Positions 1-8,100 of a stretch of DNA of 9,639 bases are shown piece after piece. This DNA is from Akkermansiaceae bacterium UBA5688 (lineage in GTDB: Bacteria; Verrucomicrobiota; Verrucomicrobiia; Verrucomicrobiales; Akkermansiaceae). The stretch lies in the NCBI GenBank assembly GCA_002420315.1, contig DIHU01000062.1:6965-16603 (forward strand), read 5' to 3'. Numbering within the stretch: the first letter of the stretch is position 1; the number at the start of each line of letters is the position of its first letter. A program made the position numbers and the translations under genes. The notes beneath the pieces are model-generated. The model searched no databases. It saw only the letters and a list, made by a program, of their open reading frames with translations, and had not been told where the DNA came from.

Positions 1-384
1 AAGGATGCTCTTATTGGCAATAAACGAGCAAACCTAATAGCTGCAGCTGGAAAAGATGGCTTTATTCCAAAATTCATCGGCGTTTCATGTAAACATTTTA
101 ATAAGAAGCAGCGCAAGGCCCTTCTTGATGTTATCAAGGCCTATGTTGGTGATTTACCAGTCCCATATAATAAACGCCGTATAGATGAGCTTAGTTCTGA
201 GATTGATAAAATGTCATTTTCCTGGTGGGGACCTACTCTTGAAGAAGGAGATTTTTCCTATCGGATTCAAGGGCCCACAATAATTATCGAATATGCAGGG
301 CAGGACTTAGGCGGAGATCCTCACAATCATCTTCATTCGATGTATCGCGATCCCACTAACGAATATGGAGCCCGATTAAAGTAA
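1..384 (+). CDS. DUF3500 family protein, C-terminal part (cut by window edge)
   Basis: This reading frame is open from the first base and ends at TAA (382-384), giving 127 residues; the 5' part of the gene lies outside the window. The fragment matches the end of the DUF3500 family (PF12006). It shows an FSWWG motif (residues 73-77), then FSYRIQGP and IIEYAG, then a histidine-rich block NHLHSMYRDPTNEYG (residues 109-123). The W-G, YRIxGP and HxHxxYRDPxxxYG elements are the hallmarks of this family. Its biochemical function is not established as far as I know; the clustered histidines could bind metal or act in catalysis, but that is inference. Base composition is moderate (about 43% GC in the first 60 bases). 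The next gene, a ThuA-like protein on the same strand, starts 200 bases downstream, so the two could be functionally linked but need not be co-transcribed. Family assignment is fairly firm; function is unknown. Confidence 0.8.
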   Translation, partial: KDALIGNKRANLIAAAGKDGFIPKFIGVSCKHFNKKQRKALLDVIKAYVGDLPVPYNKRRIDELSSEIDKMSFSWWGPTLEEGDFSYRIQGPTIIIEYAGQDLGGDPHNHLHSMYRDPTNEYGARLK

Positions 385-409
385 GTAATGTCGCTTCGCT
401 TACCTACTT
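379..409 (+). terminator. Imperfect stem-loop spanning the DUF3500 stop codon
   Basis: Bases 379-388 (AAGTAAGTAA) can pair with 400-409 (TTACCTACTT): nine of ten positions are Watson-Crick, with one A-C mismatch (384/404) and an 11-base loop. The stem overlaps the last codon and the TAA stop. No T-run follows (GGCGTTCAACG comes next), so it does not meet the rule for an intrinsic terminator. It could be a 3'-end-protecting hairpin or chance. Confidence 0.25.
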
Positions 410-584
410 GGCGTTCAACGTATCAAGTGACTCCAATAACTTCTGAAATTTCCCCTTCTCCTAATTCACGAAGAGTGATGGGTTGACTTCTATTATAATT
501 TAATGATGTGGTTGAAGCCCGTTTGATGATTCTGATTTTCAAAAAACAACTGACAAGAGTGACTAAACCCTGGTAATCTCGAAA
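385..584. other. Intergenic spacer between DUF3500 and ThuA-like genes
   Basis: This 200-base gap has no credible coding frame. It holds the right arm of the stem-loop at the DUF3500 stop codon and an AT-rich stretch at 483-504. That stretch contains TTGACT (483-488) and TATAAT (494-499), but only five bases separate them, so they cannot serve as a -35/-10 pair. TATAAT alone could be the -10 of a promoter for the ThuA-like gene about 86 bases downstream. No good -35 lies 17 bases upstream, so this is weak. Confidence 0.3.
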
Positions 585-1307
585 ATGATTTTTAGAAAAT
601 TCAAATTATTACTATTTCTTTCATTTTGTGTTTTTAATCCGCATTTCGTTAAAGCGGACCAAAATGAGAAGATTAAGATTCTTTATATGGGAGGGCGGGA
701 TCATGACTGGAAAGGTTACTACGAGTCCATCGTTCCTCAGTTTAAAAAGCAGGGCGACTTTGATTTGGTGCTTAGTAATAAATTAGAAGACTTGAAAGCC
801 GAATATATTAAGCAATATGACGTGGTTCTCTTTTTTGGATCTGGAGGTAATTTCACGGACCCTTCTCAGGAAAGTGGATTAGAAAATTATTTAAAGAATG
901 GAGGTGGTGTCGTTGGTGTTCACGCAACAGACGCTTTTAAGAACTCAGATTCCTATTGGAAAATATTTGGAGGTCAGTTCATTGGCCATGGAGGAGGAAC
1001 TTTCAAAATCACCTTCACTGACAAGAATCACCCAATTACAAAAGGAATGGAGTCTTTTGAAATCAGTGATGAATCTTACCGCGATAAAATGCATCCAGAC
1101 TCTAAAGATAATCTCCATCATCTTGGGAGAATCGATAGAGGTAAGGAAAATCACTCAATGATATGGGTTCACGAATACGGTAAAGGCAGACTCTTTAATA
1201 CTGGTCTTGGGCATGACGGAAAAGCATGGGTTAATCCAGCTCTTCAGAAACTAGTAATTCGAGCCATTTATTGGGCAGCCAAGAAACCTGTCAAAGACCC
1301 TAAGTAG
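585..1307 (+). CDS. Secreted ThuA-like domain protein
   Basis: This encodes 240 residues. The N-terminus has a lysine/arginine-containing start (MIFRKFK), a hydrophobic stretch LLLFLSFCVF and a likely cleavage near VKA-DQ (about residue 24-25), so it is probably exported to the periplasm or beyond. The mature part is a single ThuA-like domain (PF06283, a glutamine-amidotransferase-like flavodoxin-type fold). Signatures are ILYMGGRDHDW (32-42), GGGVVGVHA (106-114), FGGQFIGHGGG (128-138), HPITKG (149-154), DESY (162-165), WVHEYGKGR (194-202) and TGLGHD (206-211). ThuA was named from trehalose utilisation in rhizobia, and the family is abundant in PVC and Bacteroidota genomes near carbohydrate-degradation genes. 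Its reaction is not settled, and no substrate can be deduced here. The ATG at 585 is chosen because it places the signal peptide exactly at the N-terminus; no Shine-Dalgarno sequence is evident. The 5' end is AT-rich (about 30% GC over 601-660). Confidence 0.88.
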   Translation: MIFRKFKLLLFLSFCVFNPHFVKADQNEKIKILYMGGRDHDWKGYYESIVPQFKKQGDFDLVLSNKLEDLKAEYIKQYDVVLFFGSGGNFTDPSQESGLENYLKNGGGVVGVHATDAFKNSDSYWKIFGGQFIGHGGGTFKITFTDKNHPITKGMESFEISDESYRDKMHPDSKDNLHHLGRIDRGKENHSMIWVHEYGKGRLFNTGLGHDGKAWVNPALQKLVIRAIYWAAKKPVKDPK

Positions 1308-1514
1308 GAAACTAATTCATAGATAAAATTGTTTTCTTTAAGCCCCCCTCTTTCACCCACTGCGCTCCGGTCCAAATACGCCTTCAAAGCTGGCATCTAG
1401 CACGCATTCCACTAAATATTCTGGGAGTTTTTACGAGGCAGTCTGAAAAGCAAGAATGACAACTAATGAGTCTTCGAGATTGAATTATCTCATTTAGCGG
1501 CCAATCCTAACTAG
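1308..1514. other. Intergenic spacer between ThuA-like gene and purT
   Basis: This 207-base gap has no supported gene. A small hairpin GAGAT/ATCTC (1476-1480 with 1487-1491, six-base loop) lies just upstream of purT. It competes with a bulged pairing of CTAATGAG (1463-1470) with CTCATTTAG (1489-1497). Either could be part of the purT leader, but I see no recognisable purine riboswitch core and no T-tract terminator after the ThuA-like gene. Confidence 0.25.
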
Positions 1515-2693
1515 ATGATTGGAACTCCTTTTACCTCTTCAGCAAAAAAGATTATGCTCTGTGGTAGCGGAGAACTCGGCAAAGAAGTTGTCATTGAGCT
1601 TCAGCGATATGGTATCGAGGTCATCGCCTGCGATGCCTACGAAAATGCTCCCGCCATGCAAGTTGCTGACCGCTCATACGTCTTTTCGATGCTGGATAGC
1701 AATGAACTTCGTCGTGTCATTGAACTGGAAAAACCTGATCTTGTTGTTCCAGAAGTCGAAGCCATCGCTACTGATACGCTAGCTGAAATTGAGTCCGAAG
1801 GAAAAGCCACGATTATCCCAACAGCACGAGCAACTCAACTCACCATGAATCGTGAAGGCATTCGACGTATGGCGGTGGAGGAACTCGGATGTAAAACATC
1901 TCCCTACGCCTTCGCAGCCACAGAAGAAGACTATATGGCAGCTATTGAGAAGATTGGCCTCCCTTGTGTTGTGAAGCCGATTATGTCGTCATCAGGTAAA
2001 GGTCAAAGCACCGTGAAAACTCAAGATGACGCGTTGACATCTTGGAAATACGCTCAAGAAGGAGGGCGGGCGGGAGCCGGAAAAGTTATTATCGAAGGCT
2101 TTGTTGATTTTGATTACGAGATCACGCTTCTTACAATTCGGCACGTGGGAGGAACCTCTTTTTGTGCTCCTGTTGGACATATCCAGGTTGATGGTGACTA
2201 TCGTGAATCTTGGCAACCCGCTCCGATGTCCGCTTCTGCGCTCGAAAGCGCCCAAGAAATGGCAGCAGCAGTTACTAAAAACCTTGGAGGCTATGGCCTC
2301 TTTGGTGTCGAAATGTTTGTCAAAAATGACGAGGTTATTTTCTCCGAAGTATCGCCGCGTCCTCACGATACAGGTATGGTGACAATGATTTCCCAGGATT
2401 TAAGTCAGTTTGCATTGCATGCGCGGGCGATTCTCGGTCTGCCTATCCCTAATATCGAGCAGCATGGCCCCAGCGCCTCTTGTGCCCTTGTTGTAGAGGG
2501 CCATTCAGAGAACGTTCGTTTTGATAACATTTCCACTGCGCTCGCTCAGCCTGACACCCAACTTCGCCTTTTTGGCAAACCCAAGGTTGCAGGGAAACGC
2601 CGGATGGCTGTGGCTCTCGCTCGTGGATCAGATGTGGAAGCCGCCAGGGCCGCAGCTCGCAAGGTAACGGAGGAAGTCGGCGTAATTCTTTAG
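1515..2693 (+). CDS. purT: Formate-dependent phosphoribosylglycinamide formyltransferase (GAR transformylase 2)
   Basis: PurT makes formylglycinamide ribonucleotide from GAR, formate and ATP, the third step of de novo purine synthesis in the cytoplasm. It is the folate-independent alternative to PurN. The 392-residue length equals that of the E. coli enzyme, and similarity runs end to end. The N-terminal biotin-carboxylase-like subdomain has CGSGELGKE (16-24), VIELEKPD (68-75) and [10 protein letters not shown] (78-87). The ATP-grasp domain follows, with [14 protein letters not shown] (152-165), [11 protein letters not shown] (194-204), FGVEMF (263-268) and [14 protein letters not shown] (277-290). 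Glutamates E266 and E278 correspond to the Mg-binding pair of the family. The C-terminal part contains the expected ALVVEG and KRRMAVALA segments. The start at 1515 aligns with the known N-terminus, although no clear ribosome-binding site precedes it. No other purine gene is present, so it stands alone. GC content is visibly higher than in the upstream genes. Confidence 0.97.
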   Translation: MIGTPFTSSAKKIMLCGSGELGKEVVIELQRYGIEVIACDAYENAPAMQVADRSYVFSMLDSNELRRVIELEKPDLVVPEVEAIATDTLAEIESEGKATIIPTARATQLTMNREGIRRMAVEELGCKTSPYAFAATEEDYMAAIEKIGLPCVVKPIMSSSGKGQSTVKTQDDALTSWKYAQEGGRAGAGKVIIEGFVDFDYEITLLTIRHVGGTSFCAPVGHIQVDGDYRESWQPAPMSASALESAQEMAAAVTKNLGGYGLFGVEMFVKNDEVIFSEVSPRPHDTGMVTMISQDLSQFALHARAILGLPIPNIEQHGPSASCALVVEGHSENVRFDNISTALAQPDTQLRLFGKPKVAGKRRMAVALARGSDVEAARAAARKVTEEVGVIL

Positions 2694-2865
2694 GGTAGAG
2701 CAGGAGGGGCAGTAATGGTAATTCAGCTCCTTTCCTCCCCCATTAGCTCCTCACTAAATTCTACTTCAACCCTTCCCGCCGGAAGTCAATTCCTTGCAGC
2801 TACAGTTCTCGTTGGGAATACCATTGGAATAAAGCGAGATTTGTTGTAAGCGGTATCGTATTTTA
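2694..2865. other. Intergenic spacer between purT and mscS-like gene
   Basis: This 172-base gap has no gene that I can support. TAATGG (2713-2718) can pair with CCATTA (2740-2745) around a 21-base loop, but the stem is short and no T-run follows. No convincing promoter or ribosome-binding site was found ahead of the channel gene. Confidence 0.25.
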
Positions 2866-4248
2866 ATGTTCTCAGATTTTTTCAAATCTCTAGTAGAGTT
2901 GTTCGATGATCAATCGGATTGGATCCAATGGGCTGTGATCGCTGGCTGTCTTGGATCCACCTTCGTGATCAAGAAAGTAGTAAGTTACTATTTTGACCGG
3001 ACCAACACCAAGTTTGAAAGAATCTGCCAATACGCATTCGATCACTACAACGGACTTCGTACTTATCCCTGTATTCTTGTGGGTTGCTTGGTAGCAGCAT
3101 TAATTACCGTTCCTCTTTTGGATTTAGAATCACGTTATATTGAGGTTATTTCTTATTTGGTGTCAGCCTACTGCGTTTACAATCTAGTAAACGTATTTTC
3201 AAGGGGGCATTTTGTACCCAAAGTACTTGGCTTGCTGATCTATATCTCGCTGGCACTCTCCCTAGTAGGTTGGCTCGAACCACTCAAGCAAGCGATGTCA
3301 AACGCTGCGATTTCGATCGGTGATATTCGTCTTGATCTGTGGCGAATTCTCTCGGGGATTGTGATTCTATTAGTCCTTCTTTGGCTCGTGGGAGTGATTA
3401 GTAACCTTATAGAGGTAGGGGCTCGGCGTAATAAATCGCTACCTCCCACGATGCGAGTCCTCGTCATGAAGGCGTCTCGCCTCTTTCTCTATGTGGTGGC
3501 GATTTTGATTTCTTTAAAGACATCTGGCGTCGACCTCAGTGCTCTCGCCTTTTTCTCAGGAGCTCTTGGTTTGGGATTAGGTTTTGGCTTACAGAAGGTC
3601 ATTTCTAATCTGGTTTCGGGTGTGATTATTCTGCTGGATAAATCAATCAAACCTGGCGACGTCATCGAGATCGACGGCACCTATGGTTGGATCAATACGC
3701 TCCGAACTAGATATGTATCTGTACTCACACGCGACCGTAAAGAGATCCTGATTCCCAATGAGGACTTCGTCACCAACAAGGTAGTGAACTGGTCTTTCTC
3801 GGATACTTTTGTGCGGATTAAGGCAAATGTGGGGATCTCTTATGACGCGGATGTTGATCAAGCGATCGAGTGCTGCATCAGGGCTGCTGAAAGCATCCCA
3901 CGCGTTGTCGGGAATCCTGCTCCCAAGTGCCTGCTGGTGGGCTTTGGAGATTCGTCGATCGATTTACAGATCCGCTTCTGGATCAATGATGCTAACGAAG
4001 GTGTGGCTAATGTGCGTTCCGCTGTGCTATTGCAGGTGTGGAGGGAATTTAAGGAAAACAACATCGAAATCCCATTCCCGCAGCGTGAGATTCGCATGAA
4101 GGATGTTTCCGGTGGCGGACAGGTTGCCTTTTCAGGAATGGTGGGAGATTTCGATCCTAACGACCCAGACGATGCGGCGGAAGCTACGGAAATCGAGGAA
4201 ATGATAAAGGCCTCAGAGAACACCTCCGAGGCCGATAAGAAAAAATAA
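2866..4248 (+). CDS. MscS-family small-conductance mechanosensitive ion channel, enlarged N-terminus
   Basis: This 460-residue inner-membrane protein should open under membrane tension and release solutes during hypo-osmotic shock. Hydrophobic segments lie near residues 19-41, 67-85, 91-110, 116-136, 158-183 and 199-218. They are followed by the MscS core: a glycine/alanine-rich pore helix (SGALGLGLGFGLQK, 231-244), the second half of that helix (VISNLVSGVIILLDK), the beta domain with KPGDVIEIDGTYGWI (262-276) and ILIPNEDFVTNKVVNWS (294-310), and the cytoplasmic alpha/beta part. That part ends at NIEIPFPQREIRMK (399-412), the usual end of the family. The tail (about 424-460) is strongly acidic, with a final KKK. 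E. coli MscS has 286 residues and three transmembrane helices, so this protein carries about four extra N-terminal helices, placing it among the larger MscS homologues. The ATG at 2866 is taken because the N-terminus reads directly into the first amphipathic and membrane segments; no Shine-Dalgarno sequence is obvious. Confidence 0.93.
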   Translation: MFSDFFKSLVELFDDQSDWIQWAVIAGCLGSTFVIKKVVSYYFDRTNTKFERICQYAFDHYNGLRTYPCILVGCLVAALITVPLLDLESRYIEVISYLVSAYCVYNLVNVFSRGHFVPKVLGLLIYISLALSLVGWLEPLKQAMSNAAISIGDIRLDLWRILSGIVILLVLLWLVGVISNLIEVGARRNKSLPPTMRVLVMKASRLFLYVVAILISLKTSGVDLSALAFFSGALGLGLGFGLQKVISNLVSGVIILLDKSIKPGDVIEIDGTYGWINTLRTRYVSVLTRDRKEILIPNEDFVTNKVVNWSFSDTFVRIKANVGISYDADVDQAIECCIRAAESIPRVVGNPAPKCLLVGFGDSSIDLQIRFWINDANEGVANVRSAVLLQVWREFKENNIEIPFPQREIRMKDVSGGGQVAFSGMVGDFDPNDPDDAAEATEIEEMIKASENTSEADKKK

Positions 4249-4428
4249 TAGTGGAGACCAGCTAACTTCTCCTGTTGCGAGCTCGAATTACTCGTCTAGA
4301 CAATTCTGGGCTTAATCTCACCCACCTCAGTGATCAGGTCTTGGTTCCATACAGGTTCCCAAACAAGGTTTGAGTTTTGCTCCCATTCCTATTGATTGGG
4401 ATTAACCTTTTACCAAAAAGTATCATTA

Positions 4429-5043
4429 ATGAAATTCTCTTATCCCAGACGAGATCTTTACGCGTTCGTCTGGGCCATCTTTGTATTTTTTGTAACATAC
4501 CTGATGCGAGCCGCTAACGGCTTCCAACTTTTTTTGATTTCCGATATATTTAACTGCGGCGAAGACACTATCCTAAAGTTCAGTATTCGATGGGCACTCT
4601 GGCTCAGTGTTCCAATTGTATTATTTCAATCGATTCGATCTCGAGTGGGTGTCGGTTGCGCAACATTTTCTCTTATAGCCTGGTGGATTACGGTCACCTC
4701 AGGAATCCAGCCGGATGTCTTCGAAGTATCATTCGACCAAGTATTGCGAAACCGCCTTAAATATTTACATTACGGAGTATCAGGAGTGGTTATGGTGTCA
4801 GCTGCTTTTTTAACTTTGCGCCTTGGACTGAAAACTTTGGCCCGCTTTTGGATCTTAAGCTCTATTCTTTATTATCTAATTTTTCTCCTCAGTCATTTCA
4901 ATGAGAAGGTAAATATCTCAAAAGGATATTTCTCTATTATTGAATATTCTTATTATTTTATTTTTATTACGATTTTTACTTTTCAACAGAAAGAGGAATC
5001 CTCGTATCGCAGAAAGAAATTTGCCGCCAACTCTGACCTGTAA
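4429..5043 (+). CDS. Hypothetical six-helix integral membrane protein
   Basis: I do not recognise this gene. From the ATG at 4429 it encodes 204 residues; an in-frame TTG at 4396 would add 11 residues that contribute no membrane segment, so the ATG is preferred. Hydrophobic stretches lie near residues 11-29, 49-68, 73-92, 112-132, 138-156 and 168-185, consistent with six transmembrane helices. Charged clusters (YPRRD at the N-terminus, RRKK near the C-terminus) suggest both ends are cytoplasmic by the positive-inside rule. The sequence is rich in Phe, Tyr, Trp and Leu, and no catalytic motif is visible. It follows the mscS-like gene by 180 bases on the same strand and ends 82 bases before the stop codon of the convergent large gene. 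Base composition is AT-rich (about 27% GC over 4861-4920), in contrast to its downstream neighbour. The uninterrupted frame and sensible membrane topology support a real gene; the function is unknown. Confidence 0.65.
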   Translation: MKFSYPRRDLYAFVWAIFVFFVTYLMRAANGFQLFLISDIFNCGEDTILKFSIRWALWLSVPIVLFQSIRSRVGVGCATFSLIAWWITVTSGIQPDVFEVSFDQVLRNRLKYLHYGVSGVVMVSAAFLTLRLGLKTLARFWILSSILYYLIFLLSHFNEKVNISKGYFSIIEYSYYFIFITIFTFQQKEESSYRRKKFAANSDL

Positions 5044-5045
5044 GT

Positions 5046-5125
5046 GCTAAATTAAGCTGCTAGATGTTCAAAATCGGCGATTAAGAACCAGTCGTCCAAA
5101 ACTCTCTTGTAGCTGCGAATTTAGC
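5046..5125. terminator. Possible long-loop inverted repeat between convergent genes
   Basis: GCTAAATT (5046-5053) is perfectly complementary to AATTTAGC (5118-5125), and an adjacent AGCT (5055-5058) can pair with AGCT (5111-5114). The arms sit immediately after the stop of the membrane-protein gene and immediately before the stop of the convergent large gene. The position would suit a bidirectional terminator. However, the loop is about 52 bases and there is no T-tract on either strand, so support is weak. Confidence 0.25.
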
Positions 5126-8100
5126 TCACTGAGTAATCGAACCCAGCACCCGCAAGAGTTCGATCCGCTTTGCGGTAATCGGATCAGTGCTTCGCCAGAC
5201 TTCGGTCTGGGTCCCGTCGCCGTTGAGTGAGATACTATCACGAACAACCTCGGCGGTAGTCCAAACGTTGCCGTCTACCGAGGATTGTATGCTCGTTGCA
5301 AGTTCTTCGGCACCCACCCAGCGCCGAAAAATGATGGCAAAATAGTCTTCGACTCCGACCTCTATTATCCCCCCCTGCACGGCATTGTGGGGATTCGGTA
5401 TCAGCGGATCGCTGGCGAGGATGAACTCGACGAAGTTAGTCAAGCCGTCGAAGTCTGGATCGGCGAGGTTTCCCGATACCGCGGAATTTCCCATTTGCAC
5501 GGCATCGAAATAGTCGGCCTTCCACGAAGCGAAGGTGAGCCGGTCGTCGGTGCCCGGCCTGCCGCCCAGATATCCGCTGGCGCGCCAACCGCCGGCGAGG
5601 CCAGGGTCAGTGGCCGATTCGGGATCCAGAAGGACGAGGGCGTAACCGTCTCCGTCCGTACCGGAAGGCCAGCCCATCGATTCGTCATCGTCGAAGGTGA
5701 AGTCAGCGATCGTCTGCCCATTCTCGTTAAGTAGATGAATTCGCTCCCCGCCGTCATTGAGATTGCTGTTGTTCTCGAACTCGCCTGCGACCGGGAGCCC
5801 GGCTCCATACCGCATCTCGAAGGCACCGAGGTTGCTCACGACGAGAAGACGCTCGCCGGGATCGAGCAGCGTCCCGAAGGGGAATGTAAACTCGATGCCC
5901 GCGACGACACGGACCCCGCCAAGATGCATTGTCATCGAGCCGATGTTAAGCACCTCAAAATATTCAAAGTCACCCCGTCGGTCGAATCCGGCAGCTTCCT
6001 CAGAGGCGATGGGAACAGACGGATTAAACATGACTTTCGAAATGACGAGCTTATCCGCACTGGCAGGTTCGACATCCACGAGGAATGTCGCTTCCGAGAG
6101 CGCAGACCATTCGCCGCCATCCAGCGAGCGGGTCTGCAAGCGGACGATACCCGAAGGGAGAGTTACTGGCGTCCCGCCCGAGATGCGCGTGCCTTCAAGG
6201 CGCGGGCTGACGAGCATGTCAGAGCTCCCCAAATTGTCGTTTAACCCATGAATGGTGAGAAGATTATCGCCGACTTGGAGCTTGTCCAGATGCTCGTCGA
6301 TGGGAAAGGAAACGAAGGTCACCGCGAGATCGTCATCGTGAAGATTGGTAGAGGCAGAATCCCATTCGAGGGCGCCCGGCGCATTGGCCGAAGCGACCCG
6401 GCTCCCATTGATATAGGCCACGAAACCATCGTCATACTTCATCTTCAGGACCAGTCCGGTAAGGGCGGCGAGATCCGAGATTTCAAAGGGAACGCGCAAG
6501 TAAATGCTCGTGTTCTCATTATTCATCAAACCGCCCACATCGAGATCGATGTGATTATCGTATTCCGTGTTCTCGTCATAGCCGACGCCAGTTTGGCCGG
6601 AGAGCCATTGCGTATCATCAAACCCAGCGTCGCGCCAGGTGTCTCCCAGGGAATCGTCTACTGGAACAAAGACACTGACCCTGACCCCTTCGTCGACGAA
6701 AACCGTGCTAACAGTTCCTGATGGTTGCGCCCGCGAGGCCGAGGGGGCAACCGAACCGCCCGGAGCGCGCGGGTCTTCACCATCAGAGGTGAACCAGATC
6801 TGACCCTGACTCCCTTTAAAAAAGACACTCTCAGCACTCGAGATTGAACCACCCGGCGGCGTAAACGTGGGTGCGTCCACGTCGGGATACCAGCTCTGAG
6901 CGCGCAACTGCGAGACGAGAGTCGGCGTGCGGTTAAGGATCCAGTTCCGCGTTGAATCACGGGCACCCCGCCAGTCCGCATCGGTGTAAGGACGGCTCCG
7001 CTTGGAATCGCCCCAACGCGCGGACTCGGCGATGATCGCGGTTTCGATCTCCTTCGCGCGCGCATCCAGACGAGCCGCCGCGACCGTAGCATCAAGAACG
7101 CCTCCGTTGAATAGATGCTTTTGCACACGATCGTTGAAACGCTGTACGTAGTCCGCATTGCCGGTCAGTTGCTCGTGCAGTGTGTGGGGATTGAAATGGG
7201 CCCGTGTCGTGCTGCGGGTGAACGGCGAAATCATGTTGTTGTCCCCTGTGCCCAACGAGTGTTCGGAATCGTGTTCAAAGGTTTTAAATCCGTCGGGATT
7301 CTTACGGTTATAAATGGAGAAGAAATTGTTCGGATTGGGACCCGTGAATCGGGAGCCCGGCCCGTCCCGGTCGCCGGAGTAGTAGGTGATGATCATGTAG
7401 TCGATGACGTTGTCGACATCGAGAAGGCGCTCGAAGGCTGGGTTCGGCGTGCGGTCGGGATTCAATCCCTGTGCCTTATAGTAGTTCGCGTTCGAGGCAA
7501 ATCCCGCCTGCCCGGCATCGTAAAGGCGGTTGAAGGCATCGCGGTTCCCATCGGTCGTCCCCCCATATTTAGTGATGACGTCGTAGTCCTCCTTGTCGCC
7601 TCCGAAGTAAGCCTCCGCAAAGGACGCCTCGGCCCGTTCTTGCGTCTGAAACAGCCCCCAGTAGACGCCGTTGATGTAGAGATGGTAGAATCGGCTGCGG
7701 GTGGATGGATGCCCCATCTCGCGCTGGATGTCCCGGGACCAAACATCTCGGAGAAAATTATTCCGGCTGTCGTTTTGGAATGACCACGAGTAGTTCTGGC
7801 TCGTACGCAGATCTACATTATCGAACTCATCCGTGCCCTCGTCTTCGAAGAGCGGAAAGCGAAGTTTACCTTCCCCATAATCGCGGCGGAAGAAGACGCG
7901 GAAAGCATGCTTGGGATTACCGTCGCTCCGGCTGAACCCTCCCCTGATTCGGGCGCCGCCATCGATCTGGAATCCCAGCGAGGCGTCGGGATTCAACAGC
8001 TCGAACGAGGCCGGACGTTCCCAACTCCGCCCACTTCCCCCCGCGTTTACGTAAATCCCTGTCTGGCCATTAAAAAGATTTGCCAGCGGCGTGACCATCG

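Noticed and set aside
483..499. TTGACT and TATAAT as a promoter pair upstream of the ThuA-like gene
   Set aside because: The spacing is only five bases, far from the 16-18 needed; TATAAT alone is insufficient in AT-rich spacer DNA.
1308..1514. Purine riboswitch upstream of purT
   Set aside because: Only small competing hairpins are visible; I could not find a conserved purine-aptamer core with its paired loops.
4209..4233. Hairpin GGCCTC/GAGGCC in the 3' end of the mscS-like gene as a terminator
   Set aside because: The stem is inside the coding sequence and is followed by an A-rich stretch, not a T-run, on the transcribed sense strand.
4396..4428. TTG start at 4396 for the membrane-protein gene
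   Set aside because: The in-frame ATG at 4429 is the better codon, and the 11 extra residues add no structural element.
5285..7783. Series of long plus-strand open frames (5285-5734, 5735-6244, 6248-6721, 7115-7783) opposite the large gene
   Set aside because: They lie entirely antisense to the well-supported large secreted protein, show no recognisable domains, and are expected from the codon bias of GC-rich coding DNA.
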